Source: Candidatus Thorarchaeota archaeon
Lineage (GTDB): Archaea > Asgardarchaeota > Thorarchaeia > Thorarchaeales > Thorarchaeaceae
Assembly: GCA_008080745.1 (NCBI GenBank)
Contig: SHMX01000006.1
Location: forward strand, 1-64,000
Direction: 5' to 3'
DNA length: 64,000 bases
This document shows, in pieces, positions 43,761 through 53,285 of this stretch. The notes below the pieces were generated by a model. It did no database searches and was not told where the DNA came from. It was given only the letters and a program-made list of their open reading frames with translations. A program made the translations under genes and the position numbers. Position 1 is the stretch's first letter. The number at the start of each line of letters is the position of its first letter.

Positions 43761-44303
43761 ATGAGTCTACGTAGTTGCACGAAAATAGCCCTCATGGTTT
43801 CTTTCCTAATTATCATCTTAGGAATTCCAGTTGCTGCACAAGGTCATGAGCTGCTACCCAATCAAATTGATTATAGCAATGAATTGATTGGAAACAACGA
43901 GAACTATTACTACAGCAACCTAGAACCTGGTACTTGGACTGTAGCAGTAAGCTGTAATACGATATGTGATATGGAAGTCAGAATTGATGTATCTCTGAAT
44001 GAAACGTTCACCAACATAATCGCTACAACTGAAGGCAGCATTGATACCGGAGTGTCTGCTGAGATTACCCTCGTAGCAGCCGAAACCGTGTACATTAAGA
44101 TAACCAAGATAGGAGGAACTCCTGGAGAATATGGGATTGCAGTGTACGACGAGATGCATATGCTGCTTCCGATGATAACACCATGGATTATTCTGATAGG
44201 TGGAGCGGTAGTGGTTATAGTTGCGATATTTATCCGAAGGCGAATGATAAAACCAAAAGCCAGAGGAGCAGAATACCCTCCAAAATCACCTCCAGAAATA
44301 TAG
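43761..44303 (+). CDS. Secreted membrane-anchored beta-domain protein
   Basis: 180 residues: a signal peptide (~7-28), a beta-rich extracellular domain of ~110 residues, one helix (~145-165) and a short basic tail. The domain reads E-N-Y-Y-Y-S-N-L-E-P-G-T-W-T-V-A-V, like the pre-peptidase C-terminal (PPC) domains found on secreted proteins. ATG 43761 lies ~27 bases after a TATA-like CTTTTATTA, so the mRNA may be leaderless; an upstream ATG at 43683 would put 26 polar residues before the signal peptide. Confidence 0.7.
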   Translation: MSLRSCTKIALMVSFLIIILGIPVAAQGHELLPNQIDYSNELIGNNENYYYSNLEPGTWTVAVSCNTICDMEVRIDVSLNETFTNIIATTEGSIDTGVSAEITLVAAETVYIKITKIGGTPGEYGIAVYDEMHMLLPMITPWIILIGGAVVVIVAIFIRRRMIKPKARGAEYPPKSPPEI

Positions 44304-44370
44304 AGGTGGAATATCGAATAACAATATATTGAGTTCAATTGATCCCATAATTATACACAAGAAGTTTTGA

Positions 44371-45432
44371 TTAACTGAATACTTCCCTTACCAAATTATC
44401 TGTGTTCTTGAATGGATCGATATTGCCTTGATAATCTGCTAACTCGGCCCTGTATCTTTTCTCAAATTCAAGAGCAAACTTCTCCATTCGATATTTCATC
44501 TCAGGAATTGATCTTTCTACAATCAAAATACAGGTAAAGTCATCACGTCGATGAAACATGATTGTTCTAGATCCATGTTGAATCTCATCTAGACCACTAC
44601 GATCAGCTAAAATTTCTCCAATCAGATTATTGATACCACTCATTGCCCCGGCTACAAGGATGCTATCAGGAGCCTTCTCATCACCACCATTGGGTAAATC
44701 CACTTGTCTAAAAGTGAAGTCGACCATTGGAAGTGAAGCCTCAGCGTCTACTACCAACAGACGGTTCAAATCGAATAACCAATTCAGATCATCTGAACTA
44801 GGGATATGCCACCATGAAAAATAGAGCATCAGAACACCCACAAGAACTGTGAGATTCTTGATAACAAAAAAGACACCTGAATAATCAATTGCAACTATGA
44901 AGTTAGCAAATCCACTTAGGATGAATCCCAAAATGAACCAGACCTGAGGAAAATTAGCTTTTGTGGTTTCAAGTTCTAAAATTCGCTCGAGATAAGCTTG
45001 GGTTACATAAACAATTGCAATCGAAAGTCCTATGAAGACCAAATACCCAATTCCCACCAATATAGATACTATTAATGACAAAATCGTATATATTATGCTG
45101 AATGCCGTCATTTTTGGTTTTCTTTCTTCAAAGACCGCTTGGTCCATCTCCATAGCGAAAACAAAGAAAATGATACCTACAATCCAAGTGCCATTGCCAA
45201 TAAGATCAGATAAGGTACTATACATACCCATATCATAGAGAAAAGGGAGAGAACTGGTAAAAGTATAGACTGCAAAGGTCAGAAGGTAGACGGAAAGACC
45301 AGTAATGCTGGATACTATTTTCTTACTACGACGCAATAATCCTGCGGCAATAGCACCAAGAATGAAAGCCACCATGTAAGTAGAGGTAACAGTCAAATCC
45401 CGTAGTAAGATCTCTGTGATTTCGACTTGCAT
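44371..45432 (-). CDS. Seven-helix membrane protein fused to a longin/roadblock-like domain
   Basis: 353 residues from ATG 45432, with GGGAG and AAGG upstream. Seven or so helices (~15-230) are followed by a ~120-residue soluble domain. There D-S-I-L-V-A-G-A-M-S-G-I-N-N-L-I-G-E-I, then L-D-E-I-Q-H-G-S-R-T-I-M-F-H and F-T-C-I-L-I-V-E-R give a strand-helix-strand-strand-strand order like that of the protein at 33251-33694. The fusion joins in one chain what lies as two adjacent genes (31865 and 33251) in the GTPase operon. It may recruit or regulate GTPases at the membrane. Confidence 0.68.
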   Translation of the reverse strand: MQVEITEILLRDLTVTSTYMVAFILGAIAAGLLRRSKKIVSSITGLSVYLLTFAVYTFTSSLPFLYDMGMYSTLSDLIGNGTWIVGIIFFVFAMEMDQAVFEERKPKMTAFSIIYTILSLIVSILVGIGYLVFIGLSIAIVYVTQAYLERILELETTKANFPQVWFILGFILSGFANFIVAIDYSGVFFVIKNLTVLVGVLMLYFSWWHIPSSDDLNWLFDLNRLLVVDAEASLPMVDFTFRQVDLPNGGDEKAPDSILVAGAMSGINNLIGEILADRSGLDEIQHGSRTIMFHRRDDFTCILIVERSIPEMKYRMEKFALEFEKRYRAELADYQGNIDPFKNTDNLVREVFS

Positions 45433-45497
45433 AATACCTTCTCCCTTATGAGTATCGAACAATTATTACTCAAATTAAATAATCTTATCGAAGCATA

Positions 45498-46181
45498 TTA
45501 TTTCTTCCACGCCCAATGTACTGCAGAAACACCTGGAGGGAGGAGCATCCATTGAACTTGTTTAAAACCAATATCACACAATATTTTGGAAAGAACAGGT
45601 GCTGTAAAAAATTCAATCATGGAATCCGATAAAAATCCATAGTGACGCATCCTTCCTGTAAGCAATCTACCTAGGAATTTCACAATAATTTTAACATAGA
45701 CAATCATGAGGAGTTCAAAGATTTTCCTCTGCGGAATTGTGGTTTCAAGGTTAAGAAATAGTCCACCTCTCCGTAACACCCGTTTAAACTCTTTCAAGTA
45801 ATATTTCAATCCATCAACACTATTGTATAAATTTCTGGTTGCAAATGATATGACGACTAGATCAAAGGTGTTGTCTTCGAAGGGAAGTTTTTCAGCATCA
45901 GATAATATGAAAGTGGCATTAGCAGTCGGTATCCTTCGCTTGGCTTTGTCTATCATTGGCTTTGAGAAATCAACTCCGACAATTTTACCTTGATGGACTT
46001 GAATAATTTCTATGGTCATATCACCCGTTCCACAGCATATGTCAAGCATGCAGGTAATAGGAAAACCTGAGGTGCTTCGCGCAGCTATTTTTCGCCAGAC
46101 ATTATCAAGACCTAATGTAAAAGACCTATTTGCGGACTCATAAAAAGGTACAATTCTTGAATAAATCGATTTTAGAGCCAT
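45498..46181 (-). CDS. UbiE/MenG-type methyltransferase
   Basis: 227 residues of the UbiE/COQ5 family, which methylate the quinone ring of menaquinone or ubiquinone precursors. The SAM motif is L-D-I-C-C-G-T-G-D, followed by G-V-D-F-S-K-P-M and D-A-E-K-L-P-F, and the family opening Y-S-R-I-V-P-F-Y-E-S-A-N-R-S-F-T-L-G-L-D-N-V-W-R-K is recognisable in its parts. No other menaquinone gene is near. I use ATG 46181 with GTGAT eight bases upstream; TTG/ATG starts up to 46232 would add 17 residues. A different isoprenoid substrate is possible. Confidence 0.78.
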   Translation of the reverse strand: MALKSIYSRIVPFYESANRSFTLGLDNVWRKIAARSTSGFPITCMLDICCGTGDMTIEIIQVHQGKIVGVDFSKPMIDKAKRRIPTANATFILSDAEKLPFEDNTFDLVVISFATRNLYNSVDGLKYYLKEFKRVLRRGGLFLNLETTIPQRKIFELLMIVYVKIIVKFLGRLLTGRMRHYGFLSDSMIEFFTAPVLSKILCDIGFKQVQWMLLPPGVSAVHWAWKK

Positions 46182-46236
46182 GAGTCTATCACTTAATACT
46201 ATTATAGCTATTTCAATTCCTATAGAGTCCAACTAA

Positions 46237-48585
46237 TTACTGATTTGACCCGGATTTTAGATAGATATCAACTTTCGTACCACCTAGATTTGATGACGAT
46301 ATTTCAATCCATCCTCCATACTCTTCTGCGATTTTTCTGATAAGATAGAAACCAATTCCAGATAGATTACCTATGTGATCCTCAATATCTCCAGATAGAA
46401 TGGACTTAATTATTCTCGTCGGTATTCCTACTCCATCATCCTCAACTCGGATAAGAATGTAGTCACCTGTGTCCTTTGTCATTATCTGGATATGAGAACC
46501 CTTTGAATGTATTACTGCGTTTGCGATTACATTCGTAAATAGTGGTTTGAGTAATCCACCACCCACAACTTGAATTTCACTATCCGAATCTTTGAATTTG
46601 ACACATATACCCACCTCTTCAGCGTGCAGCTCGTACTCACTTATAATTTCTCGTAAGATTGGAATTATAGAAACTGTATCCAATGCCTCACTATCGACCT
46701 GATATAGCATTTGTATTCTTTCAATCAATCGATTTTGCTCTGATGTAGCATGCAAAGCTTTGTTAATTATTGATGACTGATTTTCAGAGAGTTCTGTATT
46801 CTTCAGCAGGTCGAGATAAGTCTGAACTACAAAAACCTTGTTTTTCATGTCGTGTCTAAGCAGAGAGTATAAAAACTCGCGACGACGTTCAGCTTCAAGT
46901 TGGTCTCGAATATCACGGATTAGCCCGATATGTCCTTGAATATCACCATCTTGATTTTGATAATAGAAAACATTGGTTTCACCAGGAAATACTTCTCCAG
47001 ACTTGGTGGAATAATCCACTATGTAGAAGAAATTAGAATCTGTACTATATTGAGACAGTAGTTCTCCAAGCTCTTCGTATTGCACCTCATTGCTGTAAAG
47101 ATATTTTGTCTTCTTACCCTTTATTTCTTCAAGAGAATATCCAAATAGGTCGGTAAATGCGGAATTACAGTTTACTATTTCTCTGTCTTTATTTGTTACC
47201 AGAATAGCATCACGAATACTATGAAATAGAGCTTGATACCGGTCTTGGCTTTCAAGATATGCTTCCTCGGCTTGTCGATGCTGAATCATCTCTGAGAAGT
47301 GACTCACTATAGTCTCGATGGCTGCTGAATGTCGAATCTCAGTCTCTGCAGGAAGATATATGGTTACGCTTCCATAGGGTCTTCCCTCCAAAGCAAATCC
47401 AACAGTGTATACATTTTCAATACCCAGTTTTTTCATGATCGAGTCACTTCTCTCTTTAGGTATTGATTTTGGAATAAGGTCTGACAATCCGTTTGGAACA
47501 TACTCAAGCTTTCCACTAAGTGTATATTTGCTCAAGTGTTCTAAATCACTGGGACTCACATCGATGGGTTCAGAAGAGCCAAAGAAATACTCCATATGTG
47601 ATTCTGCATCCTCTAGTCCCGCTATTGTACGAAGTCGAATACGGTCAATTTTTCTATCATAGAGTGTAACAGTAACAAAGCTATTTGGAATGGTATCACA
47701 TATCGCTTGAGCAATATATTCACATATTTCCTCTACATCGTTCAATCGACTTGCTTCAACAATTGTATCATTAATCATCTGTAGTTCAGATATGTACTGT
47801 TTTCGTTCATTTTCAGTCTCAAGCCTTTTTGATATATCCTGGGCAACCGCCAGAATCATGGGTTGGTCATTAAGACGTATTGCAGTAATATGAATCTCAG
47901 CATCATATTCTGTTCCATTCTTTCGACGATGCTTACTTGTTATCTTCCTACGATCGCCAGTCTTTAGTTTCAGCCAAAGATGCGCTCTGTCATCACGACG
48001 AATAGAAGTTGAATCGATGTCTGCAACGGCCATACTAAGAAGTTCATCACGAGAGTACCCTGTGTTTCTGCATGATTGCTCATTCACCATTACAATATTT
48101 CCATCAAGATCGTGAATGAACACACCATGTGGTAAATTCTCAATAGCCATTCGAAATCGTTCTTCGCTCTCTTTTAGCTCTTTCATTGTTTTAAGCTGGT
48201 CTTTCTCAGCCCTATAGTGTTTGATTTCTTGGATAATTACATCTGCAAGCAACTTGTATTGTGCCTTCAAGTCAGAACTCTTCTGTAGATACCGATTAGC
48301 TCCAATGTTCAATGCCTTCATAGCGACTTCTTCTCTACCCCTCCCTGTTAGCATGATGAATGGAATATCAGATTTCTTTCGAACGCATCGTAAAAACTCG
48401 AGTCCATCAATATTTGGCATCATATAATCAGAAATAATCAGATCGTACTTGTTTTCTTCCAAAAGCTCAAGAGCATTTGAAACTGAATCAGAACACTCTA
48501 CAACGAAACGATCATCCTGTTTCATTAGAAATCGTCTTGTGATTTCTAACATATCGGGTTCATCGTCTACATGTAGTATCCTCAT
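46237..48585 (-). CDS. Receiver-PAS-GAF-PAS histidine kinase
   Basis: 782 residues from ATG 48585 with AGGAG seven bases upstream; ATG 48600 would add five residues. An N-terminal receiver domain (~1-120, V-D-D-E-P, L-I-I-S-D-Y-M-M-P with the phosphorylatable Asp, L-T-G-R-G-R-E, K near 105) is followed by a PAS domain (~155-280), a GAF-like domain (~285-450), a second PAS (~460-575) and a kinase core. The H box is S-L-L-R-H-D-M-K-N-K and the ATPase motifs are N-A-V-I-H-S, D-D-G-V-G-I-P and G-I-G-F-Y-L-I. Archaea have many such hybrid kinases with the receiver first. The signal is unknown. Confidence 0.88.
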   Translation of the reverse strand: MRILHVDDEPDMLEITRRFLMKQDDRFVVECSDSVSNALELLEENKYDLIISDYMMPNIDGLEFLRCVRKKSDIPFIMLTGRGREEVAMKALNIGANRYLQKSSDLKAQYKLLADVIIQEIKHYRAEKDQLKTMKELKESEERFRMAIENLPHGVFIHDLDGNIVMVNEQSCRNTGYSRDELLSMAVADIDSTSIRRDDRAHLWLKLKTGDRRKITSKHRRKNGTEYDAEIHITAIRLNDQPMILAVAQDISKRLETENERKQYISELQMINDTIVEASRLNDVEEICEYIAQAICDTIPNSFVTVTLYDRKIDRIRLRTIAGLEDAESHMEYFFGSSEPIDVSPSDLEHLSKYTLSGKLEYVPNGLSDLIPKSIPKERSDSIMKKLGIENVYTVGFALEGRPYGSVTIYLPAETEIRHSAAIETIVSHFSEMIQHRQAEEAYLESQDRYQALFHSIRDAILVTNKDREIVNCNSAFTDLFGYSLEEIKGKKTKYLYSNEVQYEELGELLSQYSTDSNFFYIVDYSTKSGEVFPGETNVFYYQNQDGDIQGHIGLIRDIRDQLEAERRREFLYSLLRHDMKNKVFVVQTYLDLLKNTELSENQSSIINKALHATSEQNRLIERIQMLYQVDSEALDTVSIIPILREIISEYELHAEEVGICVKFKDSDSEIQVVGGGLLKPLFTNVIANAVIHSKGSHIQIMTKDTGDYILIRVEDDGVGIPTRIIKSILSGDIEDHIGNLSGIGFYLIRKIAEEYGGWIEISSSNLGGTKVDIYLKSGSNQ

Positions 48586-48743
48586 CCAATTTCTCCTCAT
48601 TACCCATAACTGTCAAAAAGATTTCATTTGCTCGCTTTTCACCAGTTCAAGACAAATTTTCAGTTAGCTTTGTTTAGAATTGTAAAATATGCATATATTG
48701 ATTCCGTGAGTATAGAGGCATTGATTGTTTAATTGAAGTCCAA

Positions 48744-50360
48744 TCAAGAATTTGGTTCAGAATATCTAGACTCGATTCTGTTTCTATGGATTGTGTTATA
48801 TGTGCAAAAAGGAATGATTGTTCCTTCAGGAGTTGCATAGTTTATGGTGCAATGCTGGACCCGCTCCAAGTCGATATTCCAGCCATCCATGAAATGCATC
48901 ATACCAAGCATCACAACCCTGTGCATAAATGATGCTAAGGAGTCATAATCGCCCCGATTGAGAAAAGCGGAGATTATATCTTTCATGAAGGAACGCTTCT
49001 TTATGTGTCGCATAAAACCTGCGAGTTTTAATTTCGCCCTTATCCCTCGGAATCTTTTCCTATCTGCATAGAGTTCACAAATATCTTCCAATACTTCCAT
49101 TAATTTTTCAATATCAAGTACTTCAGTTATTGGATAATACGTTCCATCGGGATCTATGAATAGGAAAGTTGCCATCCCGCAGGCAAAGTGAGAATGGAGT
49201 TCAACAGTTGGAACTCCCTTCATTAGACCGAGAGCTCGCCCTACACCCATCATTGAAGCGACTGGATACCAATCACCTGCTTTTACTTTTCCACCAGTCT
49301 GCTCTTCTATTGCGTGAATTGCATCAGGAATAGTGATACGCATTCTTTTTCGTTCTTCATAATCGATTCTACCAGTGATGCTAACAGGTTGGAAGTTGAT
49401 ACATCGAACAATATCACGGTTGTCAATAGCATATTGAACAATATCACCTAATTCTTGATCGTTAGTTCCTTTCACTATTGTAGGAACCAATACCACTCCA
49501 TCCAGCCTTATTTCCCTACAATTGTCAAGAACTTTATCTTTAACTGCTCTTAGATCTCGGCCTCGAGCCTCAAGATACGGTTTTTCTGAGACCCCGTCAA
49601 ATTGGAGATAGATAGTGTTCATCCCTGCATCCATAAGAGATTTGAGATAGTCCGCACCTTTGGACATTCTAATACCATTGGATGCAACCATGATATGGTT
49701 GAAGCCAAGCTGCTTTGCCCATTTGACATACTGAGGTAAGTTGTCACTGACTGTAGGTTCACCTCCTGCAAATTGAACAGCAGGACTCGGAACAGGAAGA
49801 TTGCGTCTCAATGTCTTAAGCATCTCAAGTACCTGTTCCGGTGTGGGTTCATAGATAAGACCAGATTCAGCTGCATTAGCAAAACAAATTGGACAGCGCA
49901 TATTACATCGATTGGTCACATCAATGAGACCCAATGCAGTATGTGCTAGATGCTGTTCACAAAATCCACAATCATTTGGACAGCCCTCAGATGATTTGTT
50001 TCGTGGATTATCAACCCCAACGGATGTGTACCAATATTTCATCACCCGCCTGAACATATCTGCATCAGACCAATATACATCAGTGAAGGAGCCATGTTTC
50101 TCACAGCTTTTTGACATTAATACCTCGCCATTCTCTTCAAATACTGTGGCAGGAATTACCGTGATTTCGCTATGCTCTAAGAGACATATGGGGCATATTG
50201 ATTGGGTTTCGTAAGGTAAATCCTTCGCCGGATATTTGGTCATACGGTATCGTTCGAGGTCCTCAGGATCGTGACGTTCCTCTTCAAGAGGTATTCTGCT
50301 CAATTCCTCCTCCATTGATTTTCCATCCATGACTTGCTTAAGGGGAGTAGTAGTATTCAC
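48744..50360 (-). CDS. tes: Tes-like radical SAM enzyme (tetraether lipid synthase family)
   Basis: 538 residues. The N-terminus has C-P-I-C and G-C-P-N-D-C-G-F-C-E-Q-H, extra cluster ligands, followed by the radical SAM C-N-M-R-C-P-I-C (C152, C156, C159), Q-F-A-G-G-E-P-T and I-Y-L-Q-F-D-G. This order and length match the archaeal Tes/MJ0619 family, which joins two ether-lipid tails to make membrane-spanning tetraether lipids. The C-terminus has H-C-T-I-N-Y-A-T-P-E-G and F-C-T-Y-N, further Cys ligands. The start GTG 50360 is uncertain; ATG 50330 and 50315 are alternatives. Other family members act on related C-H substrates, so exact activity is inferred. Confidence 0.85.
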   Translation of the reverse strand: MNTTTPLKQVMDGKSMEEELSRIPLEEERHDPEDLERYRMTKYPAKDLPYETQSICPICLLEHSEITVIPATVFEENGEVLMSKSCEKHGSFTDVYWSDADMFRRVMKYWYTSVGVDNPRNKSSEGCPNDCGFCEQHLAHTALGLIDVTNRCNMRCPICFANAAESGLIYEPTPEQVLEMLKTLRRNLPVPSPAVQFAGGEPTVSDNLPQYVKWAKQLGFNHIMVASNGIRMSKGADYLKSLMDAGMNTIYLQFDGVSEKPYLEARGRDLRAVKDKVLDNCREIRLDGVVLVPTIVKGTNDQELGDIVQYAIDNRDIVRCINFQPVSITGRIDYEERKRMRITIPDAIHAIEEQTGGKVKAGDWYPVASMMGVGRALGLMKGVPTVELHSHFACGMATFLFIDPDGTYYPITEVLDIEKLMEVLEDICELYADRKRFRGIRAKLKLAGFMRHIKKRSFMKDIISAFLNRGDYDSLASFMHRVVMLGMMHFMDGWNIDLERVQHCTINYATPEGTIIPFCTYNTIHRNRIESRYSEPNS

Positions 50361-50502
50361 TGATAACTAGGTATCGCTATATCGACACATACTCTCCGTT
50401 CCTACTGAGTGAAATTTGTACTTATTACTCTGTTTCTTTATAGATAAATTGATGATTGAGAAAATGATATCCTGAATTGGATGAAGACTAGTGATTTGAT
50501 TA

Positions 50503-51025
50503 TTAGGTATTGTTGCAAGATACACCATCACTAACTTGTTTATGCTCTATACATGGTTGTGCAGAATCTAACACTATAACTCTCGCAAATAAATGCCCAT
50601 TATTATTACTCAAATTAGCTAATTTGGATGTAACCGCTCCATATAATTCAGTACCAAACGGTATCCTCCCTATTTTGTAATAGTATCCGAAGACACTCAA
50701 TATCTCGATATTTTTCTCTATATTCTTGAGGCACCCCAATGGGGATAGAAACTTCATCTTCGTCATCGATGTATACAGCTTTCAAAGCGGGACAGTGGAA
50801 TAAAGGACCCACATCTAGATTCCTAGGAGGATTATCGTACAGTGATATCTATAGAAGATGTTGATTTCCAGCCAAAGGAGTTAGATCTACAGTTTGAAGA
50901 TTATCTCCAAGTGTGAGCTTTTCAAGAGGACATTGTGCGATTGGGGATAAGTCAATCTTCTTGACAACTGAATGTATCTCAAGTCTTCTAAGAATACTAT
51001 CCTGAAGGGGTTTCAAACAGCTGCT
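50503..51025 (-). pseudogene. Degenerate leucine-rich-repeat gene
   Basis: On the minus strand from ~51025, one frame encodes LRR-type units (L-K-P-L-Q-D-S-I-L-R-R-L-E-I-H, I-D-L-S-P-I-A-Q-C-P-L-E-K-L, V-D-L-T-P-L-A-G-N), the same style as the intact gene at 15003-16220. The frame is broken by a TAG at 50849-50851, then continues with L-D-V-G-P-L-F-H-C-P-A-L-K-A-V-Y-I-D and runs to a stop at 50648-50650. An overlapping 87-codon frame (50503-50766) lies in another phase and is probably a remnant after a frameshift. No good start is present. Confidence 0.55.
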
Positions 51026-51165
51026 AAAAACTTGGACCTATCTGGACAAAAAACGATAGGAGCTTATATATTGCGTTCCAGATTGATATCTATTGCAGAG
51101 AATTTTTCTGACCTCTTATAGGACTCAGTAGAATAATATATCTTCTCTATTGATTAAAAGGCGTA

Positions 51166-51768
51166 TTATTTAACAGGATGTCGAATTACGGTCTTTATTT
51201 TTGATGACTCGGTCCTACTAGGATCATTGAGATAGATCTCATGGTACTTTCCATGTAATTGATATCCACATTTTTTGGCATGGCTGTGTATCTTATCTAT
51301 AGAGGATTGTTTAGTGCTATGAGGGCCAATATGAAGAATCTGAACTGATTTCCCCTCATGGAGTGAATCAAATCGTACCTGCTCTATTGCAGCAGGATTC
51401 TTCTTCTCAGTGACTGAAACAATCGCTCTGTTGAATATATCTTCCGTCACTCGATCTGGTTGCATTATCATACTTATCCATGAAAATTCGTCCTTATTAT
51501 CCAATGAGAAATCCTCACCATCGACCCAAAAAAGACCTTCAAGCGGCATAACTTCATAGTCGTAGTTCTGATTCCTAAGCATAGAGCTGATGGTATAAGA
51601 AACTGCGAATAAGGCCTCGATTGCATCATGATAATCTTGTGAGATATCGGGGTTTCCCTTTCCATCAAACATGACGAACTTCATCTGCGGAACAATAACG
51701 ATTACGGGAACAGCAGGAGAAGGTTGATACAAGACCTTTAGAGCATTCTTGAAATCAATCTTTGGCAT
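51166..51768 (-). CDS. GyrI-like small-molecule-binding protein
   Basis: 200 residues with the GyrI-like/SOUL-type fold: M-P-K-I-D-F-K, V-P-Q-M-K-F-V-M-F-D-G-K-G-N-P, then M-P-L-E-G-L-F-W and H-I-G-P-H-S in the second repeat, ending in L-H-G-K-Y-H-E-I-Y-L-N-D-P. It is a stand-alone GyrI-like domain, often found as a ligand sensor or a hydrolase for small cyclic compounds. GGAGG lies six bases before the ATG. The ligand is unknown. Confidence 0.8.
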   Translation of the reverse strand: MPKIDFKNALKVLYQPSPAVPVIVIVPQMKFVMFDGKGNPDISQDYHDAIEALFAVSYTISSMLRNQNYDYEVMPLEGLFWVDGEDFSLDNKDEFSWISMIMQPDRVTEDIFNRAIVSVTEKKNPAAIEQVRFDSLHEGKSVQILHIGPHSTKQSSIDKIHSHAKKCGYQLHGKYHEIYLNDPSRTESSKIKTVIRHPVK

Positions 51769-51912
51769 TTTAATCCTCCGTAATATTTGTGTTCTCGACT
51801 TCTATTGATACATTGCACCTCATAATGGTACCTATTACTAAGTTCAATAATTGAACAGATTGATGATGCGTTAGTGGGTAAATTGATTTGCATTTTTGAC
51901 TAAACGGATATC

Positions 51913-52806
51913 ATGACCTTTTCAATTGTAGCAGTTGACATCGAAAGTAAAGAAATCGGTTTTGCAATTGCTTCATGCACATGGGATGCTGGAATGGTTG
52001 GCACAGCTAAGGCTGAGAAGGGCGCCTTATGTTCACAAGCTCAGGGTTACTTTCCGTTTCATTCGGTTCTTTACGAAAAAATTGATGAAGGTATGAATCT
52101 AGAACAGATATTCGAAGAGTTCAAGAAGATAGACGAGAATATTGAGAATCGTCAAGTAGGCATGGTTTCTTTTTCAGGTGAGGTTTTTGCGTTCACAGGA
52201 AGTGAAAATGATGAATACGCAGGTCACATCATTGGAGATTCTTATGCATGTCAAGGAAATATCTTGACTGGGCCTGAAGTGCTTGAACACATGTCACAAA
52301 CATTCGAGTCTAGTGATGGGATGTTAGCTGAGAAACTCTATGCAGCCCTCCAAGCTGGCGATGATGTAGGTGGAGATATTCGTGGAAAAATGAGTGCACG
52401 TGTATTAGTCAAAAAAAAGAACGGTTCGGACTTAGAAGACACATACATAGATCTAAGAGTTGAAGACCACGACGAACCCGTTAAAGAGATTGGACGCCTT
52501 CTTGCTGTTAGAAAGAAGATATTCAATGCGTATCTGGCAATGAGAAAAGTAATGGAAACCGGGGAGAGGGATAAAATTGTTGCTTTAGAGGAGATGCAAG
52601 AATATCTCTCAGATAAAGTGGATAGAACTGTCATCGATTATCACTCGTTTCTCGCTGATGAGTTCCTTCAAATGGGACTGGAAGAAGAAGCAATTAATTC
52701 CTACCAAGATGTGCTTACCATTGCACCAAAATTAATCAGGTCCTTGAAGAAACAGGTGAAGTCTGGACATATACCAAAGTCAATCTTTGAGAAGATAGTT
52801 GAGTAA
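51913..52806 (+). CDS. DUF1028 family protein
   Basis: 297 residues. The first ~200 are DUF1028, an Ntn-hydrolase-like fold: T-F-S-I-V-A-V-D, G-F-A-I-A-S-C-T, G-A-L-C-S-Q-A-Q-G and the Y-A-C-Q-G-N-I-L strand, with A-L-Q-A-G-D-D-V-G-G-D-I-R-G-K at the end. The C-terminal ~95 residues are helical and TPR-like. Function is unknown; a glutaminase-like or proteasome-like activity is sometimes inferred for the family. A hairpin (52835-52862) follows the stop. Confidence 0.8.
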   Translation: MTFSIVAVDIESKEIGFAIASCTWDAGMVGTAKAEKGALCSQAQGYFPFHSVLYEKIDEGMNLEQIFEEFKKIDENIENRQVGMVSFSGEVFAFTGSENDEYAGHIIGDSYACQGNILTGPEVLEHMSQTFESSDGMLAEKLYAALQAGDDVGGDIRGKMSARVLVKKKNGSDLEDTYIDLRVEDHDEPVKEIGRLLAVRKKIFNAYLAMRKVMETGERDKIVALEEMQEYLSDKVDRTVIDYHSFLADEFLQMGLEEEAINSYQDVLTIAPKLIRSLKKQVKSGHIPKSIFEKIVE

Positions 52807-52834
52807 GTAACACAGATATCGACAATATACGAAT

Positions 52835-52862
52835 GAAGAAAATCGGACTCACCCGATTCTTC
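52835..52862 (+). terminator. Possible terminator hairpin after the DUF1028 gene
   Basis: GAAGAAAATCGG (52835-52846) pairs with CCGATTCTTC (52853-52862), allowing a two-base bulge. No T run follows, so the terminator call is weak. Confidence 0.4.
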
Positions 52863-52897
52863 AATATAGTTAAATAATATGCTCGAAAATATTGGTT

Positions 52898-53278
52898 ATG
52901 ATTAAGAAGATTGAGAAAACCATAGAGTCCGGTCGAAAACAATCTCGTAAGTTAGCTTTAGTAATTAGGATATCAGTCATCCTCTTCTGTTTTTTTCAAC
53001 TATTGATTTTGAACTTTGATATAAAGACTCCAGATTATATCACCACGTATCTATTTCTTGTGTTAGGGATGGCACCAAATATAATTGGATTATCTCATGT
53101 GATTCCCACTATTTCCACTAAAATAGAAAAAATACCAAGATACATTAGAAATCCTTACGAGTGTTCAACTTACAGCCTGAAAAGGAGAATTGTGTTAAAT
53201 CTTGACTTCAATACAAATCATGAATACAATCATAATGTAGTTGTTATACTCGAACAAAAATCACCGGAGATTAATTAG
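52898..53278 (+). CDS. Unknown protein with two membrane helices
   Basis: 126 residues. A basic N-terminus, two helices (~20-40 and ~48-70) and a ~55-residue polar tail. No family is recognised. ATG 52898 is chosen; TTG 52892 is an alternative. An AT-rich TATA-like stretch lies about 25-30 bases upstream. It converges with the radical SAM gene, whose stop is eight bases away. Confidence 0.5.
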   Translation: MIKKIEKTIESGRKQSRKLALVIRISVILFCFFQLLILNFDIKTPDYITTYLFLVLGMAPNIIGLSHVIPTISTKIEKIPRYIRNPYECSTYSLKRRIVLNLDFNTNHEYNHNVVVILEQKSPEIN

Positions 53279-53285
53279 TAGTAAC

